Source: Hylemonella gracilis
GTDB lineage: Bacteria > Pseudomonadota > Gammaproteobacteria > Burkholderiales > Burkholderiaceae_C
Length of the DNA: 64,000 nucleotides
NCBI RefSeq assembly: GCF_004328645.1
Contig: NZ_CP031395.1
Location: 2,443,501-2,507,500, forward strand
Reading direction: 5' to 3'
The position numbers were made by a program, and so were the translations under genes. This document shows positions 37,037-47,112 of this stretch, piece after piece. Under the pieces are notes generated by a model. The model had not been told where the DNA came from, searched no databases, and saw nothing but the letters and a program-made list of their open reading frames with translations. The stretch's first letter is position 1. Each line of letters begins with the position of its first letter.

Positions 37037-39738
37037 GTTCTTATCCTGTCATCTTCCTGGGTCGATGGCGATGGCGGTCTGTCTCCGCGTGTTGTAGTTG
37101 TTTCTCGGGCAGGCTCCGGTTCCAGGGGCAACCAGAAGGAGAAGCGGCAACCCACGACCTCCGGCGTCTCCGTCCCTGCTCCCGGGCCATTGTAGAGGTT
37201 CTCCGCCCGCATCCGGCCCTGGTGGGACTCGACGATGGAACGGCACAAGGACAGGCCAATGCCCATGCCGCCGGCCTTGGTGGTGTGGAAGGCTTCGTAA
37301 AGGTGTTCCATCATCTCCGGCGCGATGCCGTGGCCGCGGTCCGTGACGATGAACTCGACCACCGGCCGGCCCTCGACCTCGGCAGCCTGGACCTGCAGAT
37401 CGATGCGTCGCAGGGACAGGGCGCGGCGCGCCTGGACGATGGCCTCTGCCGCGTTCTTCAATAGGTTGATCAGCACCTGTTCGATCAGGATGGGGTCCAC
37501 CATCAGGCGCGGCAGGCCGTCGGCGATCTGCCGGGTCAGGCGCACGTTGTTGCGGCGCAGCTCGATCTCGGCCAGTTCAATGGCCTCGTCCACCAGATCG
37601 GCGGCTTCGAAGGCCACCCGCTTGGGTTCGCTGCGCTTCACGAAGGCGCGGATGCGCTGGATGATCTGGCCGGCGCGCTGAGCCTGCCGAGACGTCTTGT
37701 CGAGCGCGCCCAGCAGGTCTTCCTCGGCGATTTGCCGGGCCTGGATGCGCGAGATCATGCCGTTGCAGTAATTCGTGATGGCGGCCAGCGGCTGGTTCAG
37801 TTCGTGCGCGATGCTCGAGGCCATCTCGCCCATGGTGATCAGGCGGTTGGCGGTCTGCGCCCGTTCGGCTTGGGCGGCGGCCTGTTCCTCGGCCCGGCGG
37901 CGCGGCGTGATGTCGGTGGCGATCACCATCTGCGCCAGGCGACCGTCCACCCAGGTCAGGTAACGGGTGCGGACTTCCAGCCACTTGTCCAGCGACTCGA
38001 CATGGATTTCGGCGTTTTCGGCCTCGGCCGGGTCCTCGGCGGCGTCCAGCAGGCTGCTGGCCGGTAGGCCGGCGAGGTCGTCTACGGCGTCTTGGTTGTC
38101 CTGGTCGCGCGCGGCCGCGCCGCCCGGGGTGTCCATGCCGCCATGGCCGGCCTGGCTGGAGAGCTGGACATGGCCCTGGTTCTGGTCGCCGAACCACAGG
38201 CGGTACATCTTGTTGGCGAACAGCAGCTCGCCGCCGCCGAGGGGCGCGACCGAGACCGAGGCGTCCAGCGCCTCCAGGACGGTGGTGAAGCGTTCGTAGG
38301 AGGCGTACAGCTGCTCACGCACGCGGTTGGGCTCGGTGATGTCGGTCATCGATGTCATCCAGCCGGTCTGCTGACCATGGGCGTCGATGAGGGGCGAGAC
38401 GTGGATGCGCGCGTCGAACAGCGAACCGTCCTTGCGCTGGATGCGCACCTGCAAGCCACTGGAGGTGATGCGCCCTTGCAACTCGTCTTCCAGCCGTGCC
38501 GCCAGCAGTTCATGGGAGTCTTCCGGCCAGAAGGGGAAGGGCGGCATGGCGCCCACCAGTTCCTGTTCGCTCCAGCCGGTCATTTGGCAGAAGGCCGCGT
38601 TCACGTAGGTGATGCGACCCTGGGGATCGAGCGCGCGCATGCCCGTGGGCATGGAGTTTTCCATGGCCCGGCGGAAGCTGGTCTCCAGCAGCAGCGCGCG
38701 CTGGGCCTGGACGCGGCGGCGGGTGTGCCGCCAGTTGGCGATCAGCATCCAGGCGGTCATCACGCTGAGCACGGTCACCAGCCAGAACAGGCTGCTGCCG
38801 ATCAGGCCCTGCGAGGCCCGGTAGGCCTGCGCATGCAGCACCAGGCCCGTACCGGCCGGCGAGACCAGCACCTGCTGCTCGGCCTGTCCGGACCAGCCCA
38901 ACCAAGTGGTCAGGCTGTTGCTGCCCGCAGCCGCCTTGGGGCGGGGCACGCGGCTGCCCGCGAGCACCTGACCTTTGGCATTGCGCAGCGAGGTGGCGTA
39001 GCGCGCCGAGACATCGGCCGAGATGCTGTAGTCGTACAGCGCGTCGATGGAGTACTCGGCCAGCAGCACGCCGCCAAATCTGCCTTGGATCTGCAACGGC
39101 AGGAACAGGTTGAGCCAGGCCGGGCCGTCGGCCGACAGCAGCCAGGGCGTCGCGTAGGCCGGTTGGTGCAGTTCGCGCGCCTGGGCGTAGGCATCCAGGC
39201 TGCCGGCGAGGGAGGGTGATGCCGCGATGCCGGGGTAAGCGTCCAGTACCTGGGCTGCGGGGCTGTAGCCCTGGCTGGCGCGCAGTCGGAAGCGCTCGCC
39301 GGATTGCGAGCCCGTGGGCGAACCGGTGCGCCTGGACGCGGGCGCAATCCAGCTCAGCCCCTGGATTTCGGGGTAAAGGTGCAAGATCACCTCGGCTCGG
39401 TGACGGAATTGCGTGGTGCTGAGCTCCTGGTTCGAAATCTGCTGCGCCAGGCGCGTCAGGTCTTCCTGCCGTTCCAGCAGCCGCAGCCGTAGGCGCTGCT
39501 GCGCGTACTCCACGTCGCGGCGCAGGGCTTCCTGCTCGCGCTCCATTTCCTCGATGCGCAGGTAACCCACGGCCACCACGATGGCCGTGAAGAAGAAGAA
39601 CACCGCCACCAGCGGCGCCAGCATGGCGTAGCGGTCCTGCCGGTGGGGGGCTTGCCGGTTCCACCAGTCGCGCAGGCGCTTGGGGATGGGCAGGACGCGC
39701 AGCAGACTGGCGTAAAGCTTGGCGAAAGGCGTGGACAT
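37033..39738 (-). CDS. PAS-domain sensor histidine kinase (FixL/DctB-like)
   Basis: A 901-residue membrane kinase. One transmembrane helix (LAPLVAVFFFFTAIVVAVGYL, about residues 40-60) and a second near residue 330 (SSLFWLVTVLSVMTAWMLIA) enclose a periplasmic sensor domain. At least one cytoplasmic PAS domain follows (ENSMPTGMRALDPQGRITYV), with a second weaker PAS-like region broken by a Gly/Asp-rich linker. The HisKA phospho-acceptor is in SSIAHELNQPLAAI and the ATPase domain ends the protein. Start 39738 gives MSTPFAKLYASLL. It is coupled to the response regulator by a four-base overlap. The signal is unknown. Confidence 0.9.
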   Translation of the reverse strand: MSTPFAKLYASLLRVLPIPKRLRDWWNRQAPHRQDRYAMLAPLVAVFFFFTAIVVAVGYLRIEEMEREQEALRRDVEYAQQRLRLRLLERQEDLTRLAQQISNQELSTTQFRHRAEVILHLYPEIQGLSWIAPASRRTGSPTGSQSGERFRLRASQGYSPAAQVLDAYPGIAASPSLAGSLDAYAQARELHQPAYATPWLLSADGPAWLNLFLPLQIQGRFGGVLLAEYSIDALYDYSISADVSARYATSLRNAKGQVLAGSRVPRPKAAAGSNSLTTWLGWSGQAEQQVLVSPAGTGLVLHAQAYRASQGLIGSSLFWLVTVLSVMTAWMLIANWRHTRRRVQAQRALLLETSFRRAMENSMPTGMRALDPQGRITYVNAAFCQMTGWSEQELVGAMPPFPFWPEDSHELLAARLEDELQGRITSSGLQVRIQRKDGSLFDARIHVSPLIDAHGQQTGWMTSMTDITEPNRVREQLYASYERFTTVLEALDASVSVAPLGGGELLFANKMYRLWFGDQNQGHVQLSSQAGHGGMDTPGGAAARDQDNQDAVDDLAGLPASSLLDAAEDPAEAENAEIHVESLDKWLEVRTRYLTWVDGRLAQMVIATDITPRRRAEEQAAAQAERAQTANRLITMGEMASSIAHELNQPLAAITNYCNGMISRIQARQIAEEDLLGALDKTSRQAQRAGQIIQRIRAFVKRSEPKRVAFEAADLVDEAIELAEIELRRNNVRLTRQIADGLPRLMVDPILIEQVLINLLKNAAEAIVQARRALSLRRIDLQVQAAEVEGRPVVEFIVTDRGHGIAPEMMEHLYEAFHTTKAGGMGIGLSLCRSIVESHQGRMRAENLYNGPGAGTETPEVVGCRFSFWLPLEPEPARETTTTRGDRPPSPSTQEDDRIRT

Positions 39739-40042
39739 TGGGTGAATCGGGACGCAACAGGGAGACAATGGCGCGCGAGTCGCCGGAAAGATGTCAAGCG
39801 CAGTGTATGCGGGCGCAGCACCAGGGGCTGGTGGGCCTTGGCCTGGATTTCAGGGCGATTTGAGGTTTCAGAATCCGTTCCAGGCGACCTTGAAGTTCAT
39901 ATTGCGGAATTGGTGGTCGCGATTTGAAATCGTCATGAATTGTGCGAAACTCGCAAGCTGTCTGAAGCAGCACGCACGGGCGTACGCCTTCGAGCGCGCT
40001 GGTTTTTCCCCCGAACGTAAGACTGATGAGAGGAGCCTCGCC
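39739..40042. other. Divergent intergenic region between sensor kinase and aceE
   Basis: This 304-base gap must hold the promoters of the kinase operon and of the pyruvate dehydrogenase operon. The only clear symmetry is CGATTTGAAATCG at 39920-39932, a perfect palindrome about 110 bases before aceE, and a nearby TGCGA-AAC-TCGCA pair. Either could be an operator. I see no convincing gene, no PdhR box and no strong -35/-10 pair. An in-frame extension of aceE into this region is possible but not protein-like. Confidence 0.5.
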
Positions 40043-42772
40043 ATGTCAGCCCTGCCCCAAAACCGTCTTGATGCTGCCGATCTCGACAGCCAGGAAACCC
40101 TTGAATGGAAACACGCCCTGGAAGCCGTGATCGAGCAGGAGGGTGCCGAGCGCGCTCATTTCCTGCTGGAGCAATTGCTGGAGCACGCGCGCGAGCACAG
40201 CATCGACATGCCCTTCTCGGCCACCACGGGTTATGTCAACTCCATAGAACCTGATCAGGAAGCCCGCAGCCCGGGCAATCTGGAGCTGGAAGGCCGCCTG
40301 CGTGCCTACATGCGCTGGAATGCCATGGCCATGGTGGTCAAGGCCAACCGGTTGGACCCCGCCGACGGTGGTGACCTCGGTGGGCACATCAGCTCCTTCC
40401 AGTCGCTGGCCCACATGTTCGCGACCGGTTTCAACCATTTCTGGCACGGCGACAACACCGATGAAGGTGGCACCCATGGGGGTGACCTGCTCTATATCCA
40501 GGGCCACAGCGCGCCTGGCATCTATGCCCGAGCCTTCCTGGAAGGTCGCATTTCCGAGGAGCAGTTGCTGAACTTCCGCCAGGAAGTGGACGGCAAGGGT
40601 CTATCCAGCTACCCGCACCCCAAGCTGATGCCGGGTTTCTGGCAGTTCCCCACGGTGTCCATGGGCCTGGGCCCCATCATGGCCATCTACCAGGCGCGTT
40701 TCCTGAAGTACCTGCATGCCCGCGGCATCGCCGACACCAGCCAACGCAAGGTCTGGGTTTTCTGCGGTGATGGCGAAATGGACGAGCCGGAAAGCCTGGG
40801 TGCGATCGGCCTGGCCGCGCGCGAGAAGCTGGACAACCTGGTCTTTGTCGTCAACTGCAACCTGCAACGCCTGGACGGTCCGGTGCGCGGCAATGGCAAG
40901 ATCATCCAGGAGCTGGAAGGTGAATTCCGTGGCGCCGGCTGGAACGTCATCAAGCTGATCTGGGGCAAGGAATGGGACGCGCTGCTCGCGCGTGACAAGG
41001 ACGGGGCCTTGCGCAAGCTGATGATGGACACCCTGGACGGTGACTACCAGGCCTTCAAGGCGAACGATGGTGCCTATGTGCGCAAGAACTTCTTTGGTCG
41101 CGATCCACGCACGCTCGAGATGGTCTCCCACATGAGTGACCAGGAGGTCTGGAACCTTCGTCGCGGCGGGCATGACGCGCAGAAGGTCTACGCGGCTTTC
41201 CACAAGGCGCACACCACGACCGGTGGCCCCACGGTGCTGCTGGTCAAGACCGTCAAGGGCTACGGCATGGGCAAGGCGGGCGAGGGCAAGAACACCGCCC
41301 ACCAGACCAAGAAGCTCGGCGCCGACGATGTGCGCTACATGCGCGACCGCTTCAACATTCCGATTCCCGACAGCGAACTGGACAAGGTGCCCTTCTACAA
41401 GCCGGCCGAGGACACGCCGGAAATGCGCTATCTGCATGAGCGCCGCAACGCCCTGGGTGGCTACCTGCCCAAGCGCCGCGCCAAGAGCAGCGAAACCTTC
41501 GCAGTGCCGTCCCTGGACACCTTCAAGGCCGTGCTGGAACCCACCGCCGAGGGGCGCGAGATCTCGACCACGCAAGCCTACGTGCGCTTCATCACGCAAC
41601 TGCTGCGTGATCAGGCCCTGGGTCCGCGCGTGGTGCCCATCCTGGTCGATGAGGCGCGTACCTTCGGCATGGAAGGTCTGTTCCGCACTGTGGGCATCTA
41701 CAACCCTGAAGGCCAGAAGTACACCCCGGTCGACAAGGACCAGGTGATGTATTACCGCGAGGACAAGGCGGGGCAGATCCTGCAGGAAGGCATCAACGAG
41801 GCGGGCGGCATCTGCTCGTGGATCGCCGCGGCGACGTCGTACTCGACGAACAACCGCATCATGGTGCCGTTCTACATCTACTACTCGATGTTCGGCCTGC
41901 AACGCGTGGGCGATCTGGCCTGGGCGGCCGGCGACATGCAGGCGCGTGGCTTCCTGCTCGGCGGCACGTCCGGTCGCACGACCCTCAACGGCGAGGGCCT
42001 GCAGCATGAAGATGGCCATAGCCATGTGCTGGCTTCGACCATCCCGAACTGCGTCAGTTATGACCCGACCTTCGCGCACGAAGTCGCCGTCATCATCCAC
42101 CATGGCTTGAAGCGCATGGTGGAGAAGCAGGACAACGTGTTTTTCTACATCACGCTGCTCAATGAGAACTACGCCATGCCGGGCCTGAAGGCCGGCACGG
42201 AAGAGCAGATCATCAAGGGCATGTACCTGCTGCAGGAAGCCGACAAGAAGATCGCCGGCAAGAAAGGCGCGCCGCAGGTCAACCTGTTGGGCTCCGGCAC
42301 CATCCTGCGTGAATCCATGTTCGCCAAGGAATTGCTCGAGAAGGATTGGGGCGTGGCCGCCAATGTCTGGAGCTGCCCGAGCTTCAACGAACTGGCCCGC
42401 GACGGCCAGGACGCGGAACGCTGGAACCTGCTGCACCCGACGGAAAAGGCCCGGGTGCCCTTCGTCACCCAGCAACTGGAGCCGCATGGCGGTCCGGTGA
42501 TTGCCTCCACCGACTACGTGAAAAACTACACCGAGCAGATCCGTCCCTACCTGCCCAAGGGCAGGACGTACAAGGTGCTGGGCACCGACGGCTTTGGCCG
42601 CAGTGACTTCCGCAGCAAGCTGCGCGAGCACTTCGAGGTCAACCGCCACTACATCGTGGTGGCCGCGCTCAAGACCCTGGCCGACGAGGGCACCGTGCCG
42701 GCGACCAAGGTGGCCGAGGCCATCGCCAAGTACGGCATCAAGGCGGACAAGATCAATCCGCTGCACGCCTGA
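40043..42772 (+). CDS. aceE: Pyruvate dehydrogenase E1 component (homodimeric)
   Basis: ThDP-dependent E1 subunit of 909 residues that decarboxylates pyruvate and acetylates the E2 lipoyl arm. The ThDP motif is GDGEMDEPESLGAIGLAARE, continuing to the NCNLQRLDGPV segment. Homodimeric E1 proteins (E. coli AceE type) have this length. Start 40043 (MSALPQNRLDAADLDSQET) has an AGGAG eight bases upstream. It is the first gene of the aceE-aceF-lpdA operon. Confidence 0.97.
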   Translation: MSALPQNRLDAADLDSQETLEWKHALEAVIEQEGAERAHFLLEQLLEHAREHSIDMPFSATTGYVNSIEPDQEARSPGNLELEGRLRAYMRWNAMAMVVKANRLDPADGGDLGGHISSFQSLAHMFATGFNHFWHGDNTDEGGTHGGDLLYIQGHSAPGIYARAFLEGRISEEQLLNFRQEVDGKGLSSYPHPKLMPGFWQFPTVSMGLGPIMAIYQARFLKYLHARGIADTSQRKVWVFCGDGEMDEPESLGAIGLAAREKLDNLVFVVNCNLQRLDGPVRGNGKIIQELEGEFRGAGWNVIKLIWGKEWDALLARDKDGALRKLMMDTLDGDYQAFKANDGAYVRKNFFGRDPRTLEMVSHMSDQEVWNLRRGGHDAQKVYAAFHKAHTTTGGPTVLLVKTVKGYGMGKAGEGKNTAHQTKKLGADDVRYMRDRFNIPIPDSELDKVPFYKPAEDTPEMRYLHERRNALGGYLPKRRAKSSETFAVPSLDTFKAVLEPTAEGREISTTQAYVRFITQLLRDQALGPRVVPILVDEARTFGMEGLFRTVGIYNPEGQKYTPVDKDQVMYYREDKAGQILQEGINEAGGICSWIAAATSYSTNNRIMVPFYIYYSMFGLQRVGDLAWAAGDMQARGFLLGGTSGRTTLNGEGLQHEDGHSHVLASTIPNCVSYDPTFAHEVAVIIHHGLKRMVEKQDNVFFYITLLNENYAMPGLKAGTEEQIIKGMYLLQEADKKIAGKKGAPQVNLLGSGTILRESMFAKELLEKDWGVAANVWSCPSFNELARDGQDAERWNLLHPTEKARVPFVTQQLEPHGGPVIASTDYVKNYTEQIRPYLPKGRTYKVLGTDGFGRSDFRSKLREHFEVNRHYIVVAALKTLADEGTVPATKVAEAIAKYGIKADKINPLHA

Positions 42773-42802
42773 TCGCAAGCACCTACAGAGGAAGACGTAT
42801 AC

Positions 42803-43087
42803 ATGGCTCTCGTAGAAATCAAGGTACCCGACATCGGTGATTTCGAGTCGGTGGCGGTCATTGAACTGCTGGTCAAGCCTGGCGACACGGTCAAGGCCGA
42901 GCAGTCGCTGATCACGGTGGAGTCCGACAAGGCCTCCATGGAGATTCCGTCCAGCCACGCGGGCGTGGTGAAGGAATTGAAGATCAAGATCGGCGATCAG
43001 GTGAAGGAAGGCTCGGTGGTGCTGATGCTGGAGGCTGCGGGCGAGGTGGCCGCAACTCCTGCCGTATCCCCGGCACCTGCTGCTGCG
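42803..43087 (+). repeat. Lipoyl-domain duplication, copy 1 (in aceF)
   Basis: These 285 bases match 44161-44445 in the same orientation with only two differences by direct comparison: GTA/GTG at codon 4 and a Val/Ala codon near the end. The spacing is 1358 bases. Even synonymous sites are identical, so the copies must have been homogenised or duplicated recently. Confidence 0.95.
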
Positions 43088-44140
43088 CCGGCTCCCGCAC
43101 CGGCTGCTGCCGTGGCGTCCACACCCGCCGCGCCTGCGGCGGCTCCCGTCGCATCGGCCTCCACTGTCGCACCGGCCGCGCACGACCCCCTGGCCCAACA
43201 GGCCAAGGTGGGCGCGCTGCCGCATGCCAGTCCTTCGATCCGAAAGCTGGCGCGCGAGTTCGGTGTGCCCCTGGCCGAGGTCAAGGGCAGCGGCCTCAAG
43301 GGCCGCATCGTGGAAGAGGACATCAGGAACTTCACCAAGGCCGTGATGAGCGGCGGCGCGCGCACCCAGGCCATGGGCGCCGCGCCGGCCGGTGGCGATG
43401 GCGCCGGCCTGGGCCTGCTGCCCTGGCCTAAGGTGGACTTTGCCAAGTTCGGTCCGATCGAGCGCAAGGACCTCTCGCGCATCAAGAAGATCAGCGGCGC
43501 GAACCTGCACCGCAATTGGGTGATGATCCCGCACGTCACCAGCTACGAAGACGCGGACATCACCGAGCTGGAAGTGCTGCGCGTGCAGCTCAACAAGGAA
43601 AACGAAAAGGCGGGCATCAAATTCACGATGCTGGCCTTCGTGATCAAGGCGGCGGTCGCGGCGCTCAAGAAGTTCCCCGAATTCAACGCCAGCCTCGACG
43701 GCGATCAGCTGGTGCTGAAGAACTACTGGAACATCGGTTTCGCAGCCGACACGCCCAATGGTCTCGTGGTGCCCGTGCTCAAGAACGCCGATCAGAAGGG
43801 TCTGGTGGAAATTTCCGCCGAGATGGCCGAGCTGTCCAAGAAGGCGCGTGACGGCAAGCTGGGCGCGGCCGACATGCAGGGCGGGACGTTCAGCATTTCC
43901 TCGTTGGGTGGCATTGGCACGACCTACTTCACGCCGCTGATCAACGCGCCGGAAGTGGCCATCCTGGGCCTGTCGCGCGGCGCGATGAAGCCGGTCTGGG
44001 ACGGCAAGGCCTTCCAGCCACGCCTGACGCTGCCGTTGTCGCTGTCCTACGATCACCGCGTGATCGATGGTGCGGCCGGCGCCCGTTTCAACGCCTATCT
44101 GGCCCAGGTGCTCGGCGATTTCCGCCGTGTCCTGCTCTGA
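42803..44140 (+). CDS. aceF: Pyruvate dehydrogenase E2, dihydrolipoamide acetyltransferase
   Basis: Core E2 subunit of 445 residues. It has a single N-terminal lipoyl domain (lipoylated Lys in the ESDKASMEI motif, about residue 43), an Ala/Pro-rich linker, an E3/E1-binding domain ([16 protein letters not shown], then [13 protein letters not shown]) and the catalytic acetyltransferase domain with [13 protein letters not shown] near the end. E. coli AceF has three lipoyl domains; one is normal in many betaproteobacteria. The first 285 bases are almost identical to the start of lpdA. Confidence 0.96.
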   Translation: MALVEIKVPDIGDFESVAVIELLVKPGDTVKAEQSLITVESDKASMEIPSSHAGVVKELKIKIGDQVKEGSVVLMLEAAGEVAATPAVSPAPAAAPAPAPAAAVASTPAAPAAAPVASASTVAPAAHDPLAQQAKVGALPHASPSIRKLAREFGVPLAEVKGSGLKGRIVEEDIRNFTKAVMSGGARTQAMGAAPAGGDGAGLGLLPWPKVDFAKFGPIERKDLSRIKKISGANLHRNWVMIPHVTSYEDADITELEVLRVQLNKENEKAGIKFTMLAFVIKAAVAALKKFPEFNASLDGDQLVLKNYWNIGFAADTPNGLVVPVLKNADQKGLVEISAEMAELSKKARDGKLGAADMQGGTFSISSLGGIGTTYFTPLINAPEVAILGLSRGAMKPVWDGKAFQPRLTLPLSLSYDHRVIDGAAGARFNAYLAQVLGDFRRVLL

Positions 44141-44160
44141 TTCTGACGAGGGAAACACAC

Positions 44161-44445
44161 ATGGCTCTCGTGGAAATCAAGGTACCCGACATCGGTGATT
44201 TCGAGTCGGTGGCGGTCATTGAACTGCTGGTCAAGCCTGGCGACACGGTCAAGGCCGAGCAGTCGCTGATCACGGTGGAGTCCGACAAGGCCTCCATGGA
44301 GATTCCGTCCAGCCACGCGGGCGTGGTGAAGGAATTGAAGATCAAGATCGGCGATCAGGTGAAGGAAGGCTCGGTGGTGCTGATGCTGGAGGCTGCGGGC
44401 GAGGTGGCCGCAACTCCTGCCGCATCCCCGGCACCTGCTGCTGCG
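44161..44445 (+). repeat. Lipoyl-domain duplication, copy 2 (in lpdA)
   Basis: Second copy of the 285-base direct repeat described for aceF. Identity stops inside the Ala/Pro linker, at the run of GCTGCTGCG, after which the two genes are unrelated. The upstream ribosome-site regions also differ, so the shared block begins at the start codon. Confidence 0.95.
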
Positions 44446-45969
44446 GCCGTTGCTGCTCCGGCTCCCGCCGCCACCGCGCCTGTCCCCGTGGCAGCCAGCT
44501 TCGGCGGCAGCGCCGACCTCGACTGCGATGTACTCGTGCTCGGCGGCGGCCCCGGCGGTTATTCGGCGGCCTTCCGCGCGGCCGATCTCGGCCTCAAGGT
44601 CGTGCTGGTCGAGCGGTACGCCACCCTGGGTGGTGTCTGTCTGAATGTGGGCTGCATCCCGTCCAAGGCCCTGCTGCACGTCGCCGCGGTGATGGACGAG
44701 GTCAGCCACATGGCCGACCTCGGTGTGGACTTTGGCAAGCCGGTGCTCAACATCGACAAGCTGCGTGGCCACAAGGAAAAGGTCATTGGCAAGCTCACGG
44801 GTGGCCTGACCGCGATGGCCAAGATGCGCAAGGTCACGGTGCTGCGCGGGTATGGGTCCTTCGCGGGTGCCAACCACCTCGAAGTGGAAGAAACCTCGGG
44901 CACGGCCCAGCAGAAGACCGGCAAGAAGCAGGTCGTGGCCTTCAAGAAGGCCATCATCGCGGCCGGTTCGCAGGCCGTGCGCCTGCCCTTCATGCCCGAC
45001 GATCCACGCGTGGTCGATTCCACCGGCGCGCTGGCGCTGAGTGGCGTGCCCAAGAAGATGCTCATCGTCGGCGGCGGCATCATCGGCCTCGAAATGGGCA
45101 CGGTCTACAGCACGCTCGGTGCACGCCTGGACGTGGTGGAAATGATGGACGGCCTGATGCAGGGCGCCGACCGCGACCTCGTCAAGGTCTGGGACAAGAT
45201 GAACAAGCATCGCTTCGACAATGTGATGCTCAAGACCAAGACTGTCGGCGCGCAGGCCACGCCGCAGGGCATCAAGGTCCAGTTCGAAGGTCTCGATGGC
45301 ACGAAGAGCGAAGGCGTCTACGACCTGGTGTTGCAGGCCGTGGGCCGCACGCCCAACGGCAAGAAGATCGCCGCCGACAAGGCCGGCGTCGCCGTCACGG
45401 ACCGGGGCTTCATCAACGTGGACGTGCAGATGCGCACCAACGTGCCGCACATCTTCGCGATCGGTGACATCGTGGGCCAGCCCATGCTGGCGCACAAGGC
45501 CGTGCACGAAGGGCATGTGGCGGCGGAAGTCATCGCCGGTGAATTGCAGGGCAACCCCGAACTGGCCAGCAGCGCCTTCGACGCCCGCGTGATCCCCAGT
45601 GTGGCCTACACCGACCCCGAAGTGGCCTGGGTGGGCCTGACGGAAGACCAGGCCAAGGCCCAGGGCATCAAGGTCAAGAAGGGCTTGTTCCCCTGGAACG
45701 CCTCGGGCCGGGCCATCGCCAACAACCGCGACGAAGGCTTCACCAAGCTGCTGTTCGACGAAGAGACGCACCGCATCGTCGGTGGCGGCATCGTGGGCAC
45801 GCACGCGGGTGACATGATTGGCGAAATCGCGCTGGCCATCGAGATGGGCGCCGACGCGGTGGACATCGGCAAGACCATCCACCCGCATCCCACGCTGGGC
45901 GAGAGCATCGGCCTGGCGGCCGAGGTGGCGCATGGCTCCTGCACGGACGTGCCGCCGCCGAGGAAGTAA
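44161..45969 (+). CDS. lpdA: Dihydrolipoamide dehydrogenase (PDH E3) with N-terminal lipoyl domain
   Basis: FAD enzyme of 602 residues that reoxidises the dihydrolipoyl groups of E2 with NAD. The first 80 residues form a lipoyl domain, then an Ala/Pro linker, then the reductase: FAD motif [15 protein letters not shown], redox disulfide [16 protein letters not shown] motif [16 protein letters not shown] and the catalytic [11 protein letters not shown]3 with its own lipoyl domain is known in Neisseria, Cupriavidus and relatives. It follows aceF after 20 bases and ends in a strong terminator. Confidence 0.96.
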   Translation: MALVEIKVPDIGDFESVAVIELLVKPGDTVKAEQSLITVESDKASMEIPSSHAGVVKELKIKIGDQVKEGSVVLMLEAAGEVAATPAASPAPAAAAVAAPAPAATAPVPVAASFGGSADLDCDVLVLGGGPGGYSAAFRAADLGLKVVLVERYATLGGVCLNVGCIPSKALLHVAAVMDEVSHMADLGVDFGKPVLNIDKLRGHKEKVIGKLTGGLTAMAKMRKVTVLRGYGSFAGANHLEVEETSGTAQQKTGKKQVVAFKKAIIAAGSQAVRLPFMPDDPRVVDSTGALALSGVPKKMLIVGGGIIGLEMGTVYSTLGARLDVVEMMDGLMQGADRDLVKVWDKMNKHRFDNVMLKTKTVGAQATPQGIKVQFEGLDGTKSEGVYDLVLQAVGRTPNGKKIAADKAGVAVTDRGFINVDVQMRTNVPHIFAIGDIVGQPMLAHKAVHEGHVAAEVIAGELQGNPELASSAFDARVIPSVAYTDPEVAWVGLTEDQAKAQGIKVKKGLFPWNASGRAIANNRDEGFTKLLFDEETHRIVGGGIVGTHAGDMIGEIALAIEMGADAVDIGKTIHPHPTLGESIGLAAEVAHGSCTDVPPPRK

Positions 45970-46006
45970 GGCATCCCGGCAAGCCAGCGCGTCATCGCCT
46001 GGCTCC

Positions 46007-46050
46007 AAAAGCAACGGCCCCTGCGGTGAAAGGCAGGGGCCGTTGCTTTT
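46007..46050. terminator. Bidirectional terminator between lpdA and the convergent hydrolase gene
   Basis: AAAAGCAACGGCCCCTGC (46007-46024) and its exact inverted copy (46033-46050) form an 18-bp stem with an eight-base loop. The A and T runs at the two ends suit termination on both strands. It closes the pyruvate dehydrogenase operon and the hydrolase gene on the other strand. Confidence 0.9.
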
Positions 46051-46065
46051 GAGTGAGCAGGGTGC

Positions 46066-47112
46066 TCAGGGCTTCTTGCTGTACAGGAAATCCGTCATCA
46101 CCGCGATGAAGTACTCCGGATCCTCCAAGTGCGGTGTGTGCCCGATATCGGGCAGCTCGCGCAGCTGCGCTCCGGGGATGCGAGATTGCGCGTCCTTGCC
46201 CAGCTTGGAAAAGTCACCCAACGCCTTGATCACATCGGCAGGGTAGTAACGCTGGCCAGGCACGGTGCGGTCCTTCAGCCCGACGATGAGCAGGGTGGGC
46301 GCGAGCAGGCGCGGCATCTCATTCAGGATGGGGCCTTCCAGGATCATCTGCTGTGTCAGCGCAGCCACCTGTGCGTGGCGCGGGTACTCGCTGCTGAGCT
46401 GCAGGCGGGCGAATTGTTCGACGTAGCGTTCATGCGGCGGACGCCAGGCGGGGAATTGCGCCTTGAGTTCGCGTCGGTATTGGGCCGCCGTGAGCAACAT
46501 GTTTTGCCGGGTCATCGCTTCCGTGTTGACCGGCGGCAGCGTGGCGTAATCTTCCAGCCCTGCGGGGTTCTCGAGCACCAGCGCGCTCACGCGCTGCGAA
46601 TAACGCCGCGCGAAATGCACGGCCAGCATGCCACCCATGCCGTGGCCGATGACGGCCACCTGGGGGATCTGCAGGTGGTCCAGCAGTCGCAGCGTGGCCT
46701 GGGCCTGCAGGCCAAAGCGGTACGGCATGTCCGGCTTGGAGGAACGGCCGAAGCCAATCTGGTCCGGCACGACCAGGCGGTAGCCATAGTCGCTCAGGGT
46801 ACGCAGAGTCTGTGCCCAGTAGTCGCTGCTGAAGTATTGGTCATGCAGCAGCAGCAGGGTCTGGCCATTGGGGTTCTTGGGACGCACATCCATGTAGGCC
46901 ATGCGCACGGTTTGTCCCTCCAGCGAGATCTGCAGCAGGCTCACCGGGTAAGGGTAGGGCCAGCCTTCAAGCGTGATGCTGAGCGGTTCGGCGTTCAGGT
47001 AGCTTGGGTCGGCTGGCTGCAGGAAGTTCAGCAGTTGGGCACGGGCCGGCAGCATGGCGCAAGAGGCCAGCAGAGCTGCGAGGAAGAAATGACGGAGGGA
47101 GGGTCGCAACAC
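46066..47112 (-). CDS. Alpha/beta-fold hydrolase, exported, with altered nucleophile motif
   Basis: A protein of about 348 residues from a GTG at 47112, which gives a signal-peptide-like start (MLRPSLRHFFLAALLASCAM). An in-frame ATG at 47217 would add 35 residues; neither has a good ribosome site. The fold is clear: LLLHDQYFSSDYW, then VVPDQIGFGRSS, the acid region LIVGLKDRTVPGQ, and the catalytic His in DIGHTPHLEDP. The nucleophile elbow reads GHGMGG where most relatives have GHSMGG, so the usual Ser is Gly. The enzyme may be inactive or use another mechanism. The nearest named relatives are esterase/haloperoxidase-type hydrolases. Confidence 0.82.
   Translation of the reverse strand: MLRPSLRHFFLAALLASCAMLPARAQLLNFLQPADPSYLNAEPLSITLEGWPYPYPVSLLQISLEGQTVRMAYMDVRPKNPNGQTLLLLHDQYFSSDYWAQTLRTLSDYGYRLVVPDQIGFGRSSKPDMPYRFGLQAQATLRLLDHLQIPQVAVIGHGMGGMLAVHFARRYSQRVSALVLENPAGLEDYATLPPVNTEAMTRQNMLLTAAQYRRELKAQFPAWRPPHERYVEQFARLQLSSEYPRHAQVAALTQQMILEGPILNEMPRLLAPTLLIVGLKDRTVPGQRYYPADVIKALGDFSKLGKDAQSRIPGAQLRELPDIGHTPHLEDPEYFIAVMTDFLYSKKP

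Noticed and set aside
39791-40042. 84-residue N-terminal extension of AceE
   Set aside because: Not similar to AceE proteins; the ATG at 40043 has a proper ribosome site and gives the family length.
40601-44158. 1185-codon reverse-strand open frame
   Set aside because: It is antisense to aceE and aceF, whose products are unambiguous; long antisense frames are expected in GC-rich DNA and its translation is low complexity.
42803-45969. aceF/lpdA lipoyl duplication as a pure assembly artefact
   Set aside because: Both genes are complete and different beyond the repeat, and E3 with a lipoyl domain is known in related bacteria.
44095-46014. 639-codon reverse-strand open frame
   Set aside because: Antisense shadow of lpdA, no recognisable domain, includes the reversed lipoyl repeat.
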